NCBI RefSeq assembly: GCF_000090795.2
Contig: NW_003546249.1
Coordinates: 730,320-750,845 of the forward strand
Direction: 5' to 3'
DNA: 20,526 nucleotides
Source: Amphimedon queenslandica
Lineage: Eukaryota > Porifera > Demospongiae > Haplosclerida > Niphatidae
Positions 1 through 10,041 of this stretch are shown here, one piece after another. A program made the translations under genes and the position numbers. Below the pieces are notes generated by a model that worked only from the letters and a program-made list of their open reading frames with translations, was not told where the DNA came from and made no database searches. How positions within the stretch are numbered: the first letter of the stretch is position 1; the number at the start of each line of letters is the position of its first letter.

Positions 1-219
1 TAGGCATGAGAATAAAGGATTATTTCCCCCTATAAAGGAATGGATTAATCACCAGCCATACCAAAATGACGTCACATTTCGCTAAGACCACTGACAGGAG
101 GTAAGATGGCATGAAGCAATAAAGGCATTTTTGAAAGTTCATATCTCAGTGAATAATTTTTTTTGAACAATGGGAGTTGTTACACTTAATAAAAAGTTCA
201 GGAAATCATATTAAGCCAA
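1..219. other. RPS14 intron 3 sequence with a CRE-like site
   Basis: No gene is seen. TGACGTCA at 67-74 is a perfect CRE/ATF palindrome. The nearby words CCCTATAAA and CATACCAAA also occur in the element at 19948-20435 (around 20104 and 20132). This may be the remnant of a related mobile element cut by the window edge, but the similarity is patchy. Confidence 0.25.
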
Positions 220-647
220 TAGACCACTGGAAGTGAAAATTGTTTGCGTAATTTTGCGTAGGAAGATTATTAGAAATTTTTACAGTTGTAAGGTATGGTT
301 TAGGATGAAATAAATTCCAGTAGCCATTTGATTGGCAACTTTCAACGGAGAACAAACGGGCCAAGATAGAAACAAACCTGTATTAAGACTTCTGCAGCCA
401 ATTTGACCAAATCCCTTACAGGAGACGCCTAAAGGCAGCTGTTCTTTCTTATAACAAGCACTTTTTAGCTATTGATAGAGCTAAAGCAGGTAAGTTAGGC
501 ATATTCTTCGTGCCTCCATTGACTTCCTTAACAAACTTGCAAACCAAAATGGCAGCCAATTATGCAGTGTGGGCAGATACCATATCACATCCATATGTAA
601 AATTAATGAAATTCATATCTTTTCTAATTCTCACTTCCAGTGGTCTA
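220..647. mobile_element. MITE, TAGACCACTGG family, copy in RPS14 intron 3
   Basis: A perfect 17-bp terminal inverted repeat, TAGACCACTGGAAGTGA, lies at 220-236 with its reverse complement at 631-647. The TA at each end fits a TA target duplication. At about 428 bp with no coding content, it is a non-autonomous element. It shares the opening TAGACCA with the element at 3778-4171, so the two may be distant relatives. Confidence 0.7.
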
Positions 648-1018
648 TAACATAAAATACCTAAAAAAACCAAAGCAGTTACCCTTTAAACTTTTCAAAA
701 TTATGCCAAACACTCTAGAGCTTTTTAGAGATAGAGAACTACTTTCTCTGGCCACAGGCCAACAGCATAAGTATTTAACCAGTTGGTAAGTAAACAGACT
801 AAGAAACAGACTCAGAGAACAGCCTGTGTAGGTGACATGTGGTAGGCATGGCCGTGGCCGTGAATTATTGCAATAACCAATAATAATATTATGCAAATAG
901 TTCGAATAGCAAAAAACTATTCAAATATTACAATAACAAACGAATATTCGATATCTCACTTATTTTTCAGCCCTACTAGTAATAATGGACTTACAAGTAG
1001 CTGCTAATATTCCATAAG
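648..1018. other. Intron sequence with no recognised feature
   Basis: AT-rich RPS14 intron DNA. The longest open stretches here have Cys/Leu/Ser-rich translations with no family motif. No repeat or RNA gene is recognised. Confidence 0.5.
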
Positions 1019-1020
1019 TA

Positions 1021-1280
1021 CCATACTTCCTTAAATAAAAGCCAAGCGTCTATTTCCTAAAATGGTATTTGGACCTCAAAAAATAAAAAAAATAAAAAAA
1101 CTTCGGCACAGAGCAGGATTCGAATCCATGACCTCATACACTTGACTACTGGAACTTTAGGCAGTATCCATTAGACTACTGAGACACATTTACATGTATG
1201 CTACATTTGCATATTTATACTTGAATTCTATTGCTACCCCGGCATTAATTTGCATGCAGCTTCTATTTAAGGAAATACGG
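1021..1280. mobile_element. TACCGTATTTCC-type MITE carrying a tRNA-like segment
   Basis: The left end CCATACTTCCTTAAATAAAA (1021-1040) and the reverse complement of the right end (1261-1280, starting CCGTATTTCCTTAAATAGAA) match at all but three positions. Both are flanked by TA (1019-1020 and 1281-1282). The 260-bp body holds an A-rich tract (1080-1100) and a minus-strand tRNA-like region (1104-1187). The same terminal word ends the elements at 8283-8684 and 14272-14556. Confidence 0.7.
1104..1187 (-). repeat. tRNA-like (SINE-type) sequence inside a MITE
   Basis: Read on the minus strand, CTCAGTAGTCTAATGG resembles an A box with D-arm. GATTCGAATCC within 1116-1127 matches the pol III B box GGTTCGANTCC at all but one position. 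The acceptor and T stems do not pair well, so this is not a working tRNA. It looks like a degenerate tRNA-derived promoter region next to an A-rich tract. Confidence 0.55.
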
Positions 1281-1528
1281 TACATGCATATCACATCAAA
1301 ATCTTCCCATTAAACTTTGCAAGAAGCAAAAATCAACCCTCAAATGTGATCAGGAGCCTATGAAACTTCGAAGGTAAGGATAGGAGTATAAAACTCCCAC
1401 ACATTTAATTGAAATAACTGTTCCTAGTCTTGACTGAAATAGTGAGAAATACTGCCATTTTGGCACTTTCAGTATCATGTGCTCACAAAGGCATCCGCCC
1501 ATCCTTGCAATTATTATTGACAGGTATA

Positions 1529-1601
1529 CCATATTGGCAGTTTTATTTTGAATCACCTTTCCGCCAAATTTAATTCTCCGCCAAATTTTCTAGCTTTATG
1601 G
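1529..1601. mobile_element. Possible short decayed MITE remnant
   Basis: TACCATA at 1527-1533 faces its reverse complement TATGGTA at 1597-1603. The 73-bp interior has two copies of CCGCCAAATTT, a word pattern also found inside the element at 8071-8698. Because the ends are short, this could be chance. Confidence 0.35.
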
Positions 1602-1833
1602 TATTACTAACTGGTGTGGTGACCTTGTGCTAAAAATAGTAAACTCATTAAGCTATTCACGAACAAGTTACATGCATTTAATTAAATGCAAAGGAGTTTT
1701 ACGGTACTACCTTTTCCCTCTTCTTTCATGGGCTCCTGACGTAATGGCAAAGAGGTAGTGCAAAACTTCTTATGAACACAATATTAAACTTCACATACAA
1801 TGAGTATTAACAGCAATTGCATGTACATTATAC

Positions 1834-4800
1834 CTTGTTCCACCTGTAGCACGCAGTTTAATATGTAAAGCAGTGACACCCCTTTCCTTACATAGCTGAG
1901 CAACATCTTGGGCAGCCAGCATAGCAGCATAAGGTGATGCCTACATGTACACACCAAATAGCAAATGTTCAAATACATGATTCACTACACACAAGAAAGC
2001 TACTATTATCTGCATGCACATTAACAAATAAACTTCCTCTGGGTGCATTTCCTTAAATCTAAGAATCAGTTTCAACAAAATATACTAGTCATAACGAGCA
2101 ACAATTTTCATTATCATCAATAAACCATTTGTTGTGTCTACATGACATCACAAATCACAACATTTACAAACGTACCAATAGTCACACAGCTGCTTTTCAA
2201 TTAAACCATGATATACATGTCATGTACAGTGTAGTATAATTGAGAATGTTACATCCACAGTATCATTTAAAGAGGTAGAATTTAAGGTGCCATATAGCAG
2301 GTTTTTTTTTCACAGATAATAATTTTTGCAAATGATCCATATCCGTAAGTTCACAGAATTAATCTTCACAAATTTCCACCATGCTGCATTTTGTACCATA
2401 TTAAATTGATTTTCAAGGATTTTCATTTCAAAGCTCTAGAAATATGCACTAAATTCACAAAATTTTTCATCCTAAAACACTGCTATACAATAATGCTTTA
2501 GCTATTTAGGTACAAAGAATCATTCCCTCAGTCATTCTTCCTCATCAGCAGTCTCCCACTTCATCTTTGAGAGTTGATTAAAGGCAGATTTACAATATGA
2601 CACTACGCCAATGTACCATCAATTTTTAATCAAAAGTGTGGGCAATTTGACCTTTTGACGCATACTTCAGGCTGGAGTTGATCCAGATTCAACTTCTGTG
2701 TCAACAAAACGTCAGGACAAGCGTCATATTGTAAATCTGGCTTTAGTCAGCCCATTGCTCCTCATTACTGCTCCTCATAATTATGTGTAATGACAGTACT
2801 TCCACAGTATAAAACTATTGCTCTTTTCAAGGTACATATACAAATTGTAGGCTTAAACAAAGTAAAATAAAAGATATGGCTCATTATGGCTACAAGTTAG
2901 CTCGTACAATTCTTTTCTTCATTTCCATAAGTGTACTGTATGTGGCCAAAAACAATCATGAAGGTCCAAGCTACACTCATCTTTTCGTATCCTTTTAGTC
3001 TCATTGTATCATTTTAGTCTCATCGTATACTTTTCATCTCATCATATCCTTTTAGTCTCATCATATCCTTTTATCTCATCCAATGCCTTCTTGCTAAAAC
3101 ATTCATTCTTTATGGACCAAGTGGTGTACAGGTGGTTACCGTTTCATTTCATATGCCTATGCGGTCATCAAATGTGGGCAGCAGACCAGCAGTAATGCTC
3201 TCTAAGTGCCAAAGTGCTTAGATTTCTCTTCTACTTTCCTACACGTGCACTCTAGATAGTTGTTTCATACATGCACATCAAAATACCTGAGTAAAAAGGA
3301 TCATGCAAAAAAGGCCGCTGTCAGTAGCATGTTGACAACGTCAGTGTGGCCCTACTATAGTCTTAAGTCATTGTCACCATTTTCCTTTCAATGGCCACAC
3401 ACGCTTTTCTCAGAAAACTAATGGCCGTAGATATTTGCTAAGGTGTCTCAGATCGAATTAACACAGTGCATACACAAAATGAAAAAAATTTGATACACGT
3501 GAATGTAGTGTTAGATCTAGGAATAAATTAAAATTTTTAGGACAACACAATTATACTAAAACTATAGATTTAAGATATTAAGGCTAAACTGAGAAACCAA
3601 ATGTGGCAAACAAAAAAGTTAACATGATTAACCTCTCTAAATCAATCAGAGGAGATGCATGCAGTCATGTACATGTACAATGCACATAGCATACATGTAG
3701 GCTGTGAACACAATGTAAACCATGAGATATACATATACATGTAGGTTGAAACACACATGTAAACAAGATAATATATAGACCAGTTGGCGCTAAGTATATT
3801 CATTTAATTTTGAGTAGATTCATTGTGGTACGGTAAATCAAGTAAAATTTTCCTACCACCATTTAGGAGTTATAGTTTACTAAGAGTAGAATGGGAGAAA
3901 GCAAAATCTGTGCTTCTATATCTTTTAGTGGCACTTATTAAAGTCCATGAGCAAACTATAGACACTGGATGATGGTCAGTAAGCAGTAGTAAGATTGTTG
4001 TAACGAATAAATACAGCAGTTATGGAGAATAAGCTCTTTTCACAATCGCTCCATAAAAAACATTGGAGCTAGGACTCCAAAATGGCGGCAGGAAAATTTT
4101 ACTTTATTTGCGATATCACGATGCATATACTTAAAATACTATGAATGTGCTTAGCTTAGCACCAACTGGTCTATATTTTAAGAACAATGAAAAATATAAA
4201 AATACATGAAGTTAAGTGTCTGTTGCTCTAAAGGAGTTGTACTATTTTACAAATAAAAATCACAATCCAAATAGACACAAGTATGACTATGATGAGACAC
4301 TAACTACAAACACCATTAACAACTGTGATACATAAATGTACATGTATATTTAATTTAAACTTTCCCCAGCACTGGCCAGCAGCTAGACTACATGTATATG
4401 TAATAGGCTTAATAAATTTGAGCAACAAAGTAACTATAACAAGTTTAATTCAGGTTGCTGGCACTAAGTAACAATGTACAAGGTGGTGTCTATGCCAACT
4501 CTAATAAAAAATCAAAAAATTATTGGCCTTTAGGTTTGGACAATACCCAAATTAAGAATTTCTGAGGTTCATAATCACTTAAACACATTTAACACAGTAT
4601 TCAATAAATTATTCAGAGAATAAAAATGCAGGTATAGTCAGTTTCAGTTGAGTTTGACCACAGACGCAACCTTATAACTTCTCTATATATTTTATGCTAG
4701 CAGTTTGAAACTTGCTTTAGTTGCAATACTGGTTCTTCTGAAAATTTTTACCGAATTCAGAGTCTCTAGGTGCTCTGGAAGGCTCTCAAAAGGTTCTTCT

Positions 4801-6545
4801 GCTCAACATGAAAGGGAACCACAATGATTCTTCGTGACATAAAGCTTCGTGAATATAATATGCATCGATAAAATGACAATAATCACGTTTTTTATTATTT
4901 CAAAATCAAATAAAGCAAAGGGAATAAATACCGTATATCGGGTATATTTCAATGCATTAATAATTTCGGAAAAAGCAATCCATTACAAAAATAAATATTA
5001 TGAAATTTTAAAATATCCGGATAAAAAGGAATAGAAGATATGTGGTATTGTGCAATTATTATGAACACGTGGCTTCATAGCTTCATTCTAGTCTAACTCG
5101 AAGGCCATAAAGAGCCTTCTTTGCCAGTTAGAAGTGTTGCTAAGGTTGATTCAGAAGTGGAGAAGTCAGCAAATGCTTCGATTGACTTACCAAACCAGGT
5201 GGTTGATGGAAATGATAGCAAGTAAAATACATGTATTTACGGAATATAAAAGGCTTCCGAATTATTCCATCATTGAACTTAATATTTCCACGACTTTTCA
5301 TGCATTGAAATATACCCGATATACGGTACTCCTGGCCAATATATAATTGAACTAGAAGACTTTGCACTCCAGAAAGTAGTCATTTAGTGTGCTGTGCCTC
5401 CCTAACCCTTCTTTATTTGTCATCACTATTGCTGCTCAGAAATTCAGTTGAAATTTTGAATATCTCACTTCTTTCTTCAGAAAATAGCAAGCACAAAAAT
5501 CCTTTATGTCAATTGCAGCGTTAGCAGCAAACAAAATAAGAAATAAGCAAGTTACAAAAAGAAAGGAGCATAATGAAGTTTTTAGCTATTCTATTTCAAC
5601 ATGGCTGGGACTACAGGTGACATTTCAATGATGAAAACATCCAGTCAAACTCAACTGAAACTAATTATAGTACATGTACATGTACAATGTACATGTAGAT
5701 AGGCAAAATCAATTTTAGAGAAATTAAGAGGTAAAAAGTCTTGCAACAGCAGCAACACAATATCAAATTTAAATTACCAACCTCATCACGATCAGCTTTA
5801 ACTTTCATTCCACCAGTTACACGAGCAATTGTTTCCCTAAAAACGGAGATATATTATACATGCAAATTGTATTACTCCACTATTAAGAGAACATTTCCCA
5901 CATCATGTCATATACTATAATTGACAACCGTCTAGCTGAAAAGGTGGACAAGTGGAACATATTTCACTTCATTTTGTCACAAATGTAATAGCACACACAC
6001 ACACACTATTCGCCAGTGTTTAATGGAATGACAGCATGCCCACCCATATCTTTTGGATCAACTACACTAGCACATAGGTTACTTCGCTGAGAAACTAAAA
6101 AACCCTCTCGTAATATCATGCTTTATCCTCCAGTACAATGAGCCAGAATTTGGTGCTTGGGTTTTTTTAATTTACCACCTATGGCTAATTCACTAGTTCA
6201 TTCTACCATTTCAAGGGCCAGAAAAAGACAGCAAGAAGAGGTGTGGCAAACTCCTATAGTTAGTTGCGATATGCTTTCATGAAATATTCAACATGCCACA
6301 CAACTTGAACAGTGACATCTTTATGTCAGCCCAATTTTACATAGCAGTTAACAAAACTAGTCATACTCCAGTTCATCCACTCACAAAAAATATCAATACC
6401 TGCCAGAGAGATCAGTGACATGGACAAATGTATCATTGAAAGAAGCAAAAATGTGAGCAACACCAAACACAAACTCTCCCTCCGCAACTTGGGGCCCAAG
6501 CTGGACATTTTCTTCTTGCTGCTGCTTCCCCTTTCGTTTTGCCAT
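1834..6545 (-). CDS. RPS14: 40S ribosomal protein S14 (uS11), 3'-partial, three coding exons in window
   Basis: Component of the small cytosolic ribosomal subunit that sits on the platform near the 3' end of 18S rRNA. Coding exons on the minus strand are 6545-6400 (48 codons plus 2 bases), 5836-5782 and 1940-1834, joined by GT-AG introns of 563 and 3841 bases. Translation starts [10 protein letters not shown] and runs through [64 protein letters not shown] and [12 protein letters not shown]. This is nearly identical to animal RPS14 and keeps frame across both junctions. About 102 residues are visible of a protein usually near 150. The conserved C-terminal part, ending in the Arg-rich tail, is not found between 1 and 1833, so the last exon must lie beyond the left edge. 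No frameshift or stop is seen, so the gene looks functional. Confidence 0.97.
2290..2490. mobile_element. TACCGTATAGC-type MITE, CpG-decayed copy
   Basis: The left end CCATATAGCAG (2290-2300) and the right end CTGCTATACAA (2480-2490) form an inverted repeat around a 201-bp body rich in TTTTTTTCACA and TTTTGCAAA words. The right flank is TA; the left flank is TG where TA is expected. The terminal sequence matches that of the outer element at 8071-8698, after CG to TG/CA changes. Confidence 0.5.
2580..2746. mobile_element. Short MITE, TAAAGGCAGATTTACAATATGAC family
   Basis: AGGCAGATTTACAATATGAC (2582-2601) is mirrored by the reverse complement of GTCATATTGTAAATCTGGCT (2723-2742). A single mismatch separates them, and the repeat continues outward to a flanking TAA/TTA. 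The element is about 170 bp, non-coding, and lies in RPS14 intron 2. Confidence 0.65.
2988..3081 (+). repeat. Five-copy 19-bp tandem repeat
   Basis: Units are variants of TATCCTTTTAGTCTCATCA, each 19 bp with the last 18 bp. They lie head to tail in RPS14 intron 2. Nothing indicates a function; it is a minisatellite. Confidence 0.85.
3778..4171. mobile_element. MITE, TAGACCAGTTGG family, with internal foldback
   Basis: GACCAGTTGGCGCTAAG (3778-3794) faces CTTAGCACCAACTGGTC (4155-4171), a 17-bp inverted repeat with one mismatch, flanked by TA on both sides. A second, inner inverted repeat pairs GTAAAATTTTCCTACCACC near 3842 with GGCGGCAGGAAAATTTTAC near 4084. The whole element can therefore fold into a long imperfect hairpin. 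It has no coding capacity. Confidence 0.75.
4635..5667. mobile_element. MITE of the TATAGTC-GTTGAGTT family, interrupted by another MITE
   Basis: CAGTTTCAGTTGAGTTTGAC (4639-4658) faces GTCAAACTCAACTGAAACTA (5644-5663), which differ at one position; both ends sit at TATA. The full span is 1033 bp, but 4931-5326 is a separate element inserted in it, leaving about 635 bp of host element. Internal words such as TATAACTT, GGTTCTTC and GAGTCTCTAGG recur, in reverse orientation, in the element at 12071-12576. Confidence 0.75.
4931..5326. mobile_element. TACCGTATATCGGG-type MITE nested in the 4635-5667 element
   Basis: The left end CCGTATATCGGGTATATTTC continues to AATGCAT (4931-4957). It is the exact reverse complement of the right end (5300-5326), giving a 27-bp perfect inverted repeat, flanked by TA (4929-4930, 5327-5328). 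The perfect ends suggest a relatively recent insertion. Its short open frames have no recognised function. Confidence 0.85.
5992..6006. repeat. Short (CA)n tract
   Basis: About 15 bases of alternating CA in RPS14 intron 1. A microsatellite seed only. Confidence 0.8.
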
Positions 6546-6652
6546 TTCTAAAATATATCAAAATGATTTTAAAAATGAATTATACTGCTATAAATTACCT
6601 ATGATTGCGTTAGATTTCGATTCCAAGACAAAATGGTGGAGTGGTGGAGAAG
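6546..6652 (-). other. RPS14: RPS14 5' UTR with a 51-bp mini-intron and TOP-like start
   Basis: On the minus strand an acceptor ending TTTTAG lies two bases before the RPS14 ATG (6548-6549). A plausible donor GTAATT lies at 6598-6593, giving a 51-bp intron (6598-6548) in the 5' UTR. The upstream exon (6652-6599, about 54 bases) would begin with the pyrimidine run CTTCTCC. This resembles the 5' terminal oligopyrimidine tract that makes ribosomal-protein mRNAs responsive to growth signalling. Introns next to the start codon are common in ribosomal protein genes. The splice sites are visible; the transcription start is inferred. Confidence 0.45.
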
Positions 6653-6830
6653 CCTGTTGTAAACTTGTAGTGTGGCTCGAGACTCAGGAGCAATAGAGCA
6701 TGCGCAGTTACTGAATGGGCTGGTCCATGGGCGCGGTTTTAGTAGTATACGGATTTGTGACCAGTGTTCCTTAGTCCGTGACTCTGTGTCCAGTGTTCAC
6801 TCCACTTCATTCATTGAACCTTGAAAATAA
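6653..6830 (-). promoter_or_regulatory. RPS14 promoter region, possibly bidirectional
   Basis: This stretch directly upstream of the RPS14 5' UTR is richer in GC and CpG than its surroundings. It carries GCATGCGCAG at 6698-6707, which resembles an NRF-1 half palindrome, and a GGGCGCGG patch near 6729. No TATA box is evident. The next gene runs the other way, but its first recognised coding exon is more than 2 kb away. A shared promoter is therefore only a possibility. Confidence 0.35.
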
Positions 6831-8068
6831 CCTTTTCCCTCACCTTTTCCCCATCTATAAAGTAGGTTGACACCATATAATAGGCTATTTTCTATTTTGT
6901 CATGTTGGAAGTTGTTTTTAGCGTCATTACTTAATGTCTTTATGTCGTAAGATTAAGAGTTATTCGCTATGGTAATGCTGCATGTATAAGTATACATATA
7001 TATAGAAGTTGTTACATATCTAGTATTATTGTTGTATGATTTGTGAAACCCTTTAGGCGGAGATGCTTTGTCTTGTACTATTAACAGTAGGAAATTTATT
7101 GTACTTGTTTGTAAAGGCATGTTCATGTCCTTAAAAGATATGAGTGTATGATTATACTGCCCTCCACGTCTGCTCATTAAGTCAAAAATTTTATATCTAA
7201 TTGCAATGGCCTAAAGTTTGTCACTAAACCAACAACACTTATGATACAAATAAATTTTACTACATGTACCTATGGACAGAAGCTGCTTTACAGGATTTAA
7301 AGGTTACAGAATACCATAAGTCAGGATATTTATAACGCGGTATAAAATTTGTGTTGAATATTGTGCTGTAATTTTATTTTTACTGATTGAAACCGTGCTA
7401 TGTATTATTGAATGTTGCATATGCATATGTAATCACTGCATGATGTAATTTTTTGCAAAGTTCTAATACAGGAAAATTAAAATCATGGTCAAAAAATTTG
7501 CAGGTACATGTATGCAGTATTTAAATCCTGATACATTAAATTTACAATGTACATGTATTTTAGGCAGGATCAGACTAAACACTGCCAAACTTTTATATGG
7601 GATATTTGTAAGGGACATGACAGAAATTAACGATTGACATTGCATTTTGTTGGCTCTTATTATTTTGTAGATATTGTGCTAATCATGTGAAAGTCGCTTT
7701 TCCTTGTGCATGAATGAGCGCTTATTACTAGCTAATTTTAATTGTGTGCTTATGTAATTAATAGTGCTCAACAAGTATTAACCCTTTTATTATGCTTATC
7801 CAGACTACATGTATTGGTGAGGGGGAGCTTAGAGTAGGAGGTTTCCTGAGCACACTTCTTGATAAACACCAATATACTGTACATGTACTTGTATTTCCAC
7901 CAATTGCAAAGAAATTACCAGAATTTCTCTAAATATTATGCATTCTAAATTTATAAAATTTGTTTTGTCTAAATTCGACACTTTGCCTCAGTTAGTTGGA
8001 ATTGTATCAATTCATACCCAGGTTACCTCAAATATGACATGTCACTGGCAGTGTAGAATCCCCCGAAA
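6831..8068. other. Intergenic sequence between RPS14 and the PDZ gene
   Basis: AT-rich, with several TACATGTA palindromes (for example near 7262, 7506, 7552, 7806 and 7880). No exon with good splice sites or conserved translation is recognised. ATAACGCGGTAT near 7332 recalls the TACCGTA element ends, but no partner end is found. Confidence 0.5.
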
Positions 8069-8070
8069 TA

Positions 8071-8698
8071 CCGTATAGCAGAAAATTTTGGAAGGGATTA
8101 TAGCAGAAAATTTTGGAGGGGATTAAAGTTGGCGTTTGATAGCCATTTGCCAGAATTAAAACCCGCCATTTTGAGCCATTATACGCATACTTGATGACAT
8201 GTAGTCACAAATTTGCCAAATTAAAAATCCGCCAATCACCAAAATTTTAGCAATTCACCGAAATTTAGCCCCTCCAAATTTATCGTATTTCCTCGTGAAA
8301 ACACCTACTCCCTATAAACGCCCATGCCTGTATAAACGCCTAGAGACAGCATATACAAGTAACTTTGACAATAAACATCCATGCTTATGTAGATGCCCAT
8401 TCTTGATTAAAAGCCTATACCACACCCACCGCCCCATCCACGTGGTACATGTACCTTACGTAGTCTACATTCTACAATGGCAGCTGCAGCTGAGAAGGCT
8501 AACGAAACTCATAGAAGTTTTGATGTCGGTTTTAAACTACGCATTGTGTATATTGAAACATGGTGTTAAGGATTATTTTTGGTTATAAACGCCCACCTCG
8601 TATGAACGCCTACTTCATTTAAACACCTAGCAAACAGGTCTCTATAAGAAATAAATGCCTAGGCGTTTCCACAAGGAAATACGGTACCCGCTATACGG
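8071..8698. mobile_element. TACCGTATAGC-type MITE interrupted by a second MITE
   Basis: TA plus CCGTATAGCAG at 8069-8081 pairs with the right end CCCGCTATACGG plus TA (8687-8700). If 8283-8686 is ignored, the right arm reads, in reverse complement, CCGTATAGCGGG then AAATTTGGAGGGGC. This matches the left arm (CCGTATAGCAG, AAAATTTTGGAAGGG) well, which supports one older element split by a younger one. The left arm also has a 25-bp tandem duplication (8074-8098 and 8099-8123). Confidence 0.75.
8283..8684. mobile_element. TACCGTATTTCC-type MITE nested in the 8071-8698 element
   Basis: The left end TCGTATTTCCTCGTG and the reverse complement of the right end, CCGTATTTCCTTGTG, match at 13 of 15 positions and are flanked by TA (8281-8282, 8685-8686). 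Both arms continue with repeats of ATAAACGCC-like words. The 97-codon open frame across 8295-8588 is translated element sequence, without a known domain. Confidence 0.8.
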
Positions 8699-8989
8699 TA
8701 AATGTACATGTAGGATCTTCAAAGCTTTTTTCTTCAAGAAATTCATTATTTATATTTATCATTCAAAAACTTAAAGTGACAAATTATTAGAGGAATTATG
8801 ATGTAAAGCAATTAGCAAATGCCAAATATTTACCTCCGTCAATATTTTAGCTGTACGCTTGTTCATGTAGTACTACATTACATTATGTATTGCATACATG
8901 TACATGTATGTACTGCAGCATATACAACAGTTTATGTATGCTTGTACCTTGATATGATATATATTTTTATTGTATTGATAGGAAGTATA

Positions 8990-10001
8990 ATGAACAAAAC
9001 AATTGTACTAGAACGAACTGTGTGTAAGGGCTCAGGTACCTTGGGTTCTTTTGGCTTTTCTGTCATGGGGGGTGCTTCTGCAAAGCTGCCAGCTGTTGTG
9101 TGCAGTGTTGAAGCTGGTGGACCTGCCGCTGAAAGTAACCAGGTATTTTATACATTGTGCAGTACACTCTGTTACTTGTATATAAGAACAATTAAGCACA
9201 GGTATTGAAGTACTCATGCAGTATTTACAAATTACAATACTTTTGAACGAAAATTGTAATAATTGTACCAGTATGTGTACTTTATATTGAAAGTACAGTA
9301 CATTTATTTAAAGGAGAGCACTAAAGTGCATACCCTCACCACAATCTTCAAGTAACAGTTTTAACTTTTAATAGATGAAGTGAAACTTAGTGATTAGCCA
9401 AACAGAAGGTTGCTGCAGCAGTGTAAAGGTGTGGCTACAATGAAGGTGTGGCTTAGTCAAGCTATGCTGAGTATGCTTTACCCATGCACACACTCCACAC
9501 AGTAATGGTGGCACATGGGCTCAGGGGTGAATAAAGCTTTGGTTTTTCTCAACTTTTTGAATATTTTAGCACTCACTTATTAGGCTCTATTTGTTGCATG
9601 CAAACTGTTGTTGAGTCTCTGATGTTTAAAGATTCTGTCCACTACTTATGGAGAAGAGAGTCTCAGAGTGTAAACCAACAAGGTAAGCCTGTTTGGCAAT
9701 CATATCTGAAGAACAAGATGATTGGAGCAATTTCTTACATCAAAATGAAAGATGAGGTTTTGTTCTATTGCTTCATTTCATTAGTCTTTTTGCTATGAAT
9801 CCTTTCCCAATGAGAGAGTTACATGTATGCAAGTGCCAACCAACTTCAGCAACTTTGTTAGCTTTTACTCTCTCAGAAAAGATACATTGTAAATAAAGCA
9901 ATATGCTGATAGGAACAAACTTTTCCAAGCTCCAGTTTTGATTGTAAGACTCTTAAGAACTCGAATAGAAAGCAGCAAAGGCTTGCAAACAGATATGGCT
10001 T

Positions 10002-10041
<40 letters not shown>

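Noticed and set aside
1104..1187. Functional tRNA gene
   Set aside because: Only the A-box-like and B-box-like parts are recognisable; the acceptor and T stems do not pair, and the copy sits within a mobile element.
1784..1978. 64-codon minus-strand open frame
   Set aside because: It overlaps RPS14 exon 3 in a different frame from the one giving the conserved ribosomal protein sequence.
8295..8588. 97-codon open frame on the plus strand
   Set aside because: It lies entirely inside the 8283-8684 inverted-repeat element, and its Lys/Tyr/Pro-rich start is a translation of the ATAAACGCC-like repeats.
8819..8989. Longer N-terminus for the PDZ protein from an upstream in-frame ATG
   Set aside because: The extension is a Tyr/Cys/Val-rich translation of TACATGTA-type intergenic DNA, and an acceptor-like site lies between it and the PDZ start. 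The ATG at 8990 sits directly before the first PDZ strand.
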